Of a stretch of DNA of 64,000 nucleotides, positions 60,718 through 64,000 are shown piece by piece. The stretch is from Paracoccaceae bacterium. GTDB taxonomy: Bacteria > Pseudomonadota > Alphaproteobacteria > Rhodobacterales > Rhodobacteraceae. A program made the position numbers and the translations under genes. How positions within the stretch are numbered: the stretch's first letter is position 1; each line of letters begins with the position of its first letter. Under the pieces are notes generated by a model, which did not search any database, was not told where the DNA came from, and saw only the letters and a program-made list of their open reading frames with translations. The DNA lies in contig JAKVCO010000007.1 in assembly GCA_022448245.1 (NCBI GenBank), positions 186,001 to 250,000 on the forward strand. The letters are read 5' to 3'.

Positions 60718-61677
60718 TTAGGGTTTTAGGATGATCTTTGGCGCAGCGACGACGCCGCTGCGGATGTCTTCAAAAGCTTGGCCGCCTTCCGAAAGGGCGC
60801 GTGTTTCGACCCAGTCGAGAGGGCCAAGCTTGCCGTCCCACATGGCCGCCGCACAATCGCGGAAGTCTTGGGCGGTGTAGGTATAGGTGCCGATAAACGT
60901 GATCTCTTGCAGCGTCAGGCGGCGGATATTGATGCCGCCATCGCTGGAGCCCAGGCCAATGTGCAGGATCACCCCGCCGGGCGTGGCGAGCGCTGAGGCC
61001 GCCGCGCGGGTCGCGGCATAGCCCACCGCATCGACGATCAGCGGTGCGCCGTCCGGGTCGTTATCAATCGTGATGCCGCAATGGTCGCGCAGGTAGGCCG
61101 CGCGGGCACCGTTGGGCTCAGCCAGCGTGACGTTATCCACGCCCATCGCCTTCAGCGACAGTGCAGCAGCAAGGCCAATCGCGCCGCCGCCTATGACGTG
61201 AGCACGGCCATGGTCCGCCTCATGCAGCGCGCGGATCCCCAAGCGCGCGGCATGCCAGCTTACCGCCATGGGTTCAGCCAGGGCGGCTTTATCGAGCGAG
61301 ACGTCATCGGGTACCTCAACAAGGTTCCGCTCAGGGATCGTCACGTACTCTGCAAAGGCACCCTCCCGCGGCGGCATGGAGATGATCTGGCGGCCGGGAT
61401 CGAGGTTCTCACGGCCAGAAAGGCTCGCCGCGCTATTTGGATCCGTCACGAGCGGGTTGATCGTCACGCGGCGCCCGTCAGAGGTGACGCCTGCCCCCTC
61501 ATGGCCGAGGATCAACGGAGCCGGGCGGCGCTCGTCATGGCCCAGAAAGGCATGCATGTCCGACCCGCAAATGCCTACGCTTTCCACACGCACCAGCGCG
61601 TCACCCGCGCTCGGTGCTGGATTAGCGGCATCCTGATATTTGAGCGTTTCCACCCCAGTGTAGACCAGCGCCTTCAT
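60718..61677 (-). CDS. MDR alcohol dehydrogenase lacking structural zinc cysteines, probable DHPS 2-dehydrogenase
   Basis: A 319-residue medium-chain dehydrogenase. The catalytic-zinc half GICGSDMHAFLGHDE and LGHEGAG is intact, and HVIGGGAIGLAAALSLKAMG binds NAD. In the usual structural-zinc lobe the four cysteines are gone: the stretch reads TDPNSAASLSGRENLDPGR. It overlaps the SDR gene by four bases and precedes suyA. In DHPS catabolism two dehydrogenases (HpsO, HpsP) equilibrate DHPS enantiomers, and this is likely one of them; which symbol applies is uncertain. Confidence 0.75.
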   Translation of the reverse strand: MKALVYTGVETLKYQDAANPAPSAGDALVRVESVGICGSDMHAFLGHDERRPAPLILGHEGAGVTSDGRRVTINPLVTDPNSAASLSGRENLDPGRQIISMPPREGAFAEYVTIPERNLVEVPDDVSLDKAALAEPMAVSWHAARLGIRALHEADHGRAHVIGGGAIGLAAALSLKAMGVDNVTLAEPNGARAAYLRDHCGITIDNDPDGAPLIVDAVGYAATRAAASALATPGGVILHIGLGSSDGGINIRRLTLQEITFIGTYTYTAQDFRDCAAAMWDGKLGPLDWVETRALSEGGQAFEDIRSGVVAAPKIILKP

Positions 61678-62423
61678 TTCGCAGTGAACCCTCCGTCGAC
61701 CATCAAAACTTGCCCCGTCACGTAAGCCGACATGTCAGAGCATAAAAAGAGCAGCGGACCTGCGATGTCCTCCGGCGCGCCATTGCGGCCTATGCAAGTC
61801 TGGGCCGCGTTGCGCGCGGCGCGCTCCGGATCGGCGAAGACCGCCGCCGTGAGCTCAGTGGCAAAGAACCCCGGCCCGATCGCGTTGGCCGTGATCCCGT
61901 CGCGGGACCAAGCCTCCGCCATGGCGCGTGTCAGCTGAGCAATACCGCCCTTCGAGGCCCCATAGCTCAGCCCGCCCGGAAAAGCGCGGTGGGATTGCAG
62001 CGAGGCGAAATTGACGATCCGGCCCCAGCCCTTCTCCTTCATCGGTCCCACAAGGGCCTTAGATAGAAAGAACGGTGCGCGCAGATTGAGGTCGAGCGTC
62101 ACATCCCAACCGCCAACAGTCACATCATCAGCCGCCTCGCGCGTGTTTATGCCCGCCGCATGAACCAGAATATCAGGCGCGCCGAAGGGGGCGGTCACCC
62201 TCTCCGCCGCGCCATCAACAGCGGCCCGATCGGAGAGATCGAGCGGAACCGCCGCGAAAGCATCAAGCCCCGAACCGACCTCCTCGAGGGCATCGGCACG
62301 GCGCGCCACGCCCACGACACTGGCCCCCGCCGCAGCCAGCGTTTCTGCTGCTTGTCGCCCGAGACCAGAGGACGCGCCAGTCACCATCGCGACGCGCCCG
62401 CTTAGATCAGTCCAGTCGCCCAA
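61674..62423 (-). CDS. short-chain dehydrogenase, probable DHPS 2-dehydrogenase
   Basis: A 249-residue classical SDR. VAMVTGASSGLGRQAAETLA is the cofactor loop, HAAGINTREA the NAG-like motif, and SYGASKGG the catalytic Tyr-x3-Lys. It is the second of two dehydrogenases between hpsN and suyA, and likely the other HpsO/HpsP-type enzyme. Four bases overlap the next gene; three bases separate it from hpsN. Confidence 0.78.
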   Translation of the reverse strand: MGDWTDLSGRVAMVTGASSGLGRQAAETLAAAGASVVGVARRADALEEVGSGLDAFAAVPLDLSDRAAVDGAAERVTAPFGAPDILVHAAGINTREAADDVTVGGWDVTLDLNLRAPFFLSKALVGPMKEKGWGRIVNFASLQSHRAFPGGLSYGASKGGIAQLTRAMAEAWSRDGITANAIGPGFFATELTAAVFADPERAARNAAQTCIGRNGAPEDIAGPLLFLCSDMSAYVTGQVLMVDGGFTAK

Positions 62424-62426
62424 GGA

Positions 62427-63737
62427 TTACTCCTCCTCAGCGGAGAGGTCGAAGTTTTCACCCGGGAAGTACTTGGCCAGACGAATGTCTGCCGTACGTG
62501 CGTGCGCCTCCATGCCCTCAAGGCGGGAGATGCGGGCCGTGGCCTCAGCGATGGGCTTCATCGCGTCGGCATTCGACCGCTGCCACGTCACGATCTTCAT
62601 GTACTTATGGACGCTCAGGCCGCCGGTATAAGTCGCCGCGCGCGAGGTCGGCAGCACGTGGTTCGTGCCGGATGCCTTGTCGCCGAAGGCTACCGTCGTC
62701 TCTTCACCCAGGAAGAGGGAGCCGTAGCACGTCAGGCGATCCAGCCACCAATCGAGGTCTTCCGCCATCACCGTCAGGTGCTCGGGCGCATAGTCGTCGG
62801 ACGTTGCGGCCATCTCCTCACGGTCGGCGCAGAGGATCACCTCAGCATAGTCGCGCCACGCGGCGGTGGCATTGTCGCGGTTCACCTCGGGCAGATCATC
62901 GATCAGCACCGGCACGAGGCGCATGATCTCTTCAGCCAGCGCGCGGTCGTCGGTGACGAGCCAAACGGGCGAGTTATAGCCATGCTCTGCCTGACCCACG
63001 AGGTCGGTGGCCACGACCATCGGGTCGGCCTTTTCGTCAGCAAGGATCAGAGAGTCGGTCGGGCCTGCGATCATGTCGATGCCCACACGTCCGAAGAGAA
63101 TGCGCTTGGCCTCGGCCACGAATTGGTTGCCTGGACCCACGAGGATGTTTGCTTTCGGCAGACCAAAGAGGCCGAACGTCATCGATGCCACGCCCTGCAC
63201 GCCACCCATGGCCATGATCTTGTCGGCGCCACAGATGTGCGCGGCGTAGACGATGGCCGGTGCGATGCCCACGCCCGGACGGGGCGGGGAACACGCGGTG
63301 ATGTGGGAACAACCCGCAACCTTCGCCGTCGTCACCGTCATGATGGCAGAGGCGATGTGGCTGTAGCGGCCACCGGGGATGTAGCAGCCTGCGGCATCTA
63401 CAGGGATCATCTTCTGACCAGCGATCATGCCGGGCACGACTTCAACTTCGATGTCGGTCATCGAAGACTTCTGCGCCTCGGCGAAGCGCTTCACGTTGGC
63501 ATGGGAAAACTGAATGTCCGCCTTCAACTTTTCGGGCACGCGGGCGATCGCTTCCTGGATCTCCTCGTCGGTGAGGATGACATTGCCCTCGTACTGGTCA
63601 AACTTTGCAGCATACTCCATCGCCTTCGCGTCACCGCCATCTTCGATATCATTCAGGATGCCCTGAACGATCTCGTTGACGTCGGAGGCGCCACTGCGGG
63701 CAGTCAGAGTTGCTTTCTTGAGGTATTCTCGGGTCAT
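62427..63737 (-). CDS. hpsN: sulfopropanediol 3-dehydrogenase HpsN (histidinol dehydrogenase family)
   Basis: A 436-residue HisD-family protein. PVDAAGCYIPGGRYSHIASAIMTVTTAKVAG, FVAEAKRILFGRVGIDMIAGPTDSLILAD and the C-terminal APEHLTVMAEDLDWWLDRL are all present, including a histidinol-dehydrogenase-like zinc and base region. HpsN oxidises (R)-DHPS through the aldehyde to (R)-sulfolactate, using NAD. The TRAP permease gene upstream, two dehydrogenases and suyAB downstream support HpsN over histidine biosynthesis. ATG 63737 is preferred; ATG 63761, overlapping the TRAP stop, is possible. Confidence 0.83.
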   Translation of the reverse strand: MTREYLKKATLTARSGASDVNEIVQGILNDIEDGGDAKAMEYAAKFDQYEGNVILTDEEIQEAIARVPEKLKADIQFSHANVKRFAEAQKSSMTDIEVEVVPGMIAGQKMIPVDAAGCYIPGGRYSHIASAIMTVTTAKVAGCSHITACSPPRPGVGIAPAIVYAAHICGADKIMAMGGVQGVASMTFGLFGLPKANILVGPGNQFVAEAKRILFGRVGIDMIAGPTDSLILADEKADPMVVATDLVGQAEHGYNSPVWLVTDDRALAEEIMRLVPVLIDDLPEVNRDNATAAWRDYAEVILCADREEMAATSDDYAPEHLTVMAEDLDWWLDRLTCYGSLFLGEETTVAFGDKASGTNHVLPTSRAATYTGGLSVHKYMKIVTWQRSNADAMKPIAEATARISRLEGMEAHARTADIRLAKYFPGENFDLSAEEE

Positions 63738-63747
63738 TATGGCGGTC

Positions 63748-64000
63748 CTATCGGTAGACATCGGGAAGAAGCGATGTGGAGAAGGCTGGAATGTATGCGA
63801 TCATGAGCGTCACAATCAGCATAAAGAAGACGAAAGGGATGGCCCGATAGGCGATCTTTAGGATCGATTCCCCGGTAATCCCTGACACAACGAAAAGATT
63901 CAGGCCCAGCGGCGGGGTGATAAAGCCCACGCCAAGCGCTGTAATCATCATGATGCAGAACTGGATCTGATTCATCTCGATCTCTTGCGCGAGCGGATAG
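63748..64000 (-). CDS. TRAP transporter large permease, C-terminal part
   Basis: Partial frame entering from the right edge. The visible segment, ending at 63748, reads YPLAQEIEMNQIQF, GVGFITPPLGLNLFVVSG and LIVTLMIAYIPAFSTSLL. This is the last membrane helices of a DctM-type TRAP subunit. It probably imports DHPS or sulfolactate (HpsM-like) for the downstream enzymes. The remainder lies outside the window. Confidence 0.85.
   Translation of the reverse strand, partial: YPLAQEIEMNQIQFCIMMITALGVGFITPPLGLNLFVVSGITGESILKIAYRAIPFVFFMLIVTLMIAYIPAFSTSLLPDVYR

Noticed and set aside
62427-63737. Histidinol dehydrogenase HisD for histidine synthesis
   Set aside because: No other his gene is close, and the flanking TRAP permease, dehydrogenases and suyAB fit HpsN.
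1-64000. tRNA, rRNA, CRISPR, transposase or phage genes
   Set aside because: No D-/T-loop pairs, rRNA segments, regular direct repeats with spacers, or transposase motifs were seen by eye. A tRNAscan run could still find something I missed.

Overview
The window is GC-rich and gene-dense, and its gene content points to a marine alphaproteobacterium of the Rhodobacteraceae (roseobacter group). The supporting features are the DUF2794 and DUF6958 families, a glutathione-dependent formaldehyde pathway, 2,3-dihydroxypropane-1-sulfonate (DHPS)/sulfolactate catabolism with a TRAP transporter, a carnitine-type CoA operon, and SbtA/SbtB-type bicarbonate uptake. No rRNA, tRNA, CRISPR array, transposase or phage gene was seen. 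This assignment is inferred from gene content only.

Layout. 1-3.5 kb: the 3' end of dxs, an AIG1-like membrane protein, an epimerase, a methyltransferase and a secreted esterase. 3.5-8.6 kb: a carnitine/gamma-butyrobetaine-type operon (CaiD-like hydratase, NDP-forming acyl-CoA synthetase, acyl-CoA dehydrogenase) divergent from a GlxA/CdhR-type regulator. 8.6-14.4 kb: sterol-desaturase-like protein, DUF6958, a nonsense-interrupted arsC, adenine deaminase plus AMP nucleosidase, and HU. 14.5-16.4 kb: ornithine-cyclodeaminase family protein and an EamA transporter.

16.5-29.7 kb is the highlight: a tightly coupled seven-gene nonribosomal peptide operon on the minus strand. It encodes an acyl-CoA-dehydrogenase-like flavoprotein, a HupE/UreJ-type membrane protein, a stand-alone adenylation enzyme, a free carrier protein, a C-A-PCP synthetase, a C-A-PCP-TE synthetase and a glycosyltransferase. 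The A domain of the C-A-PCP protein is split by a complete PP-loop ATPase domain with its own CxxC...CxxC zinc-ribbon-like motif, of the N-acetyl-sugar-amidotransferase type. A hand-read specificity code for that A domain fits asparagine. The free A domain, carrier and dehydrogenase look like the proline-to-pyrrole-2-carboxyl starter cassette. The predicted product is a glycosylated pyrrolyl-Asn-X peptide carrying a PP-loop-installed (amidine or thioamide-like) modification; this prediction is inference.

30-39.6 kb: YaiI, S-formylglutathione hydrolase and class III alcohol dehydrogenase (formaldehyde detoxification), an AEC transporter, a TetR regulator with striking palindromic operators, an I78 inhibitor lipoprotein, ImuB, a 490-base non-coding region with hairpins and a candidate minus-strand RNA, DUF2794, an NlpC/P60 peptidase and an M17 aminopeptidase. 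39.7-51.1 kb: a degenerate HPt-like protein, a decayed beta-carbonic anhydrase beside intact sbtA-sbtB, a DUF4139 protein, asd, a doubly broken MFS transporter, a 2-oxoglutarate oxygenase, a sulfotransferase, a bicupin and a CPA2 antiporter.

51.2-57.7 kb: a four-gene plus-strand catabolic operon (fused hydantoinase A/B, DAO-family oxidoreductase, LtnD-like dehydrogenase, OtnC-like decarboxylase). 57.7-64 kb: a minus-strand DHPS/sulfolactate operon (TRAP permease, HpsN, SDR, MDR dehydrogenase, SuyA, SuyB, ComC-like dehydrogenase, UspA).

Three genes carry inactivating lesions (arsC, carbonic anhydrase, MFS). Several short repeats recur between genes: a 56-base element in two copies at 54/56 identity, a 27-base element at 25/27, and G-rich tracts.
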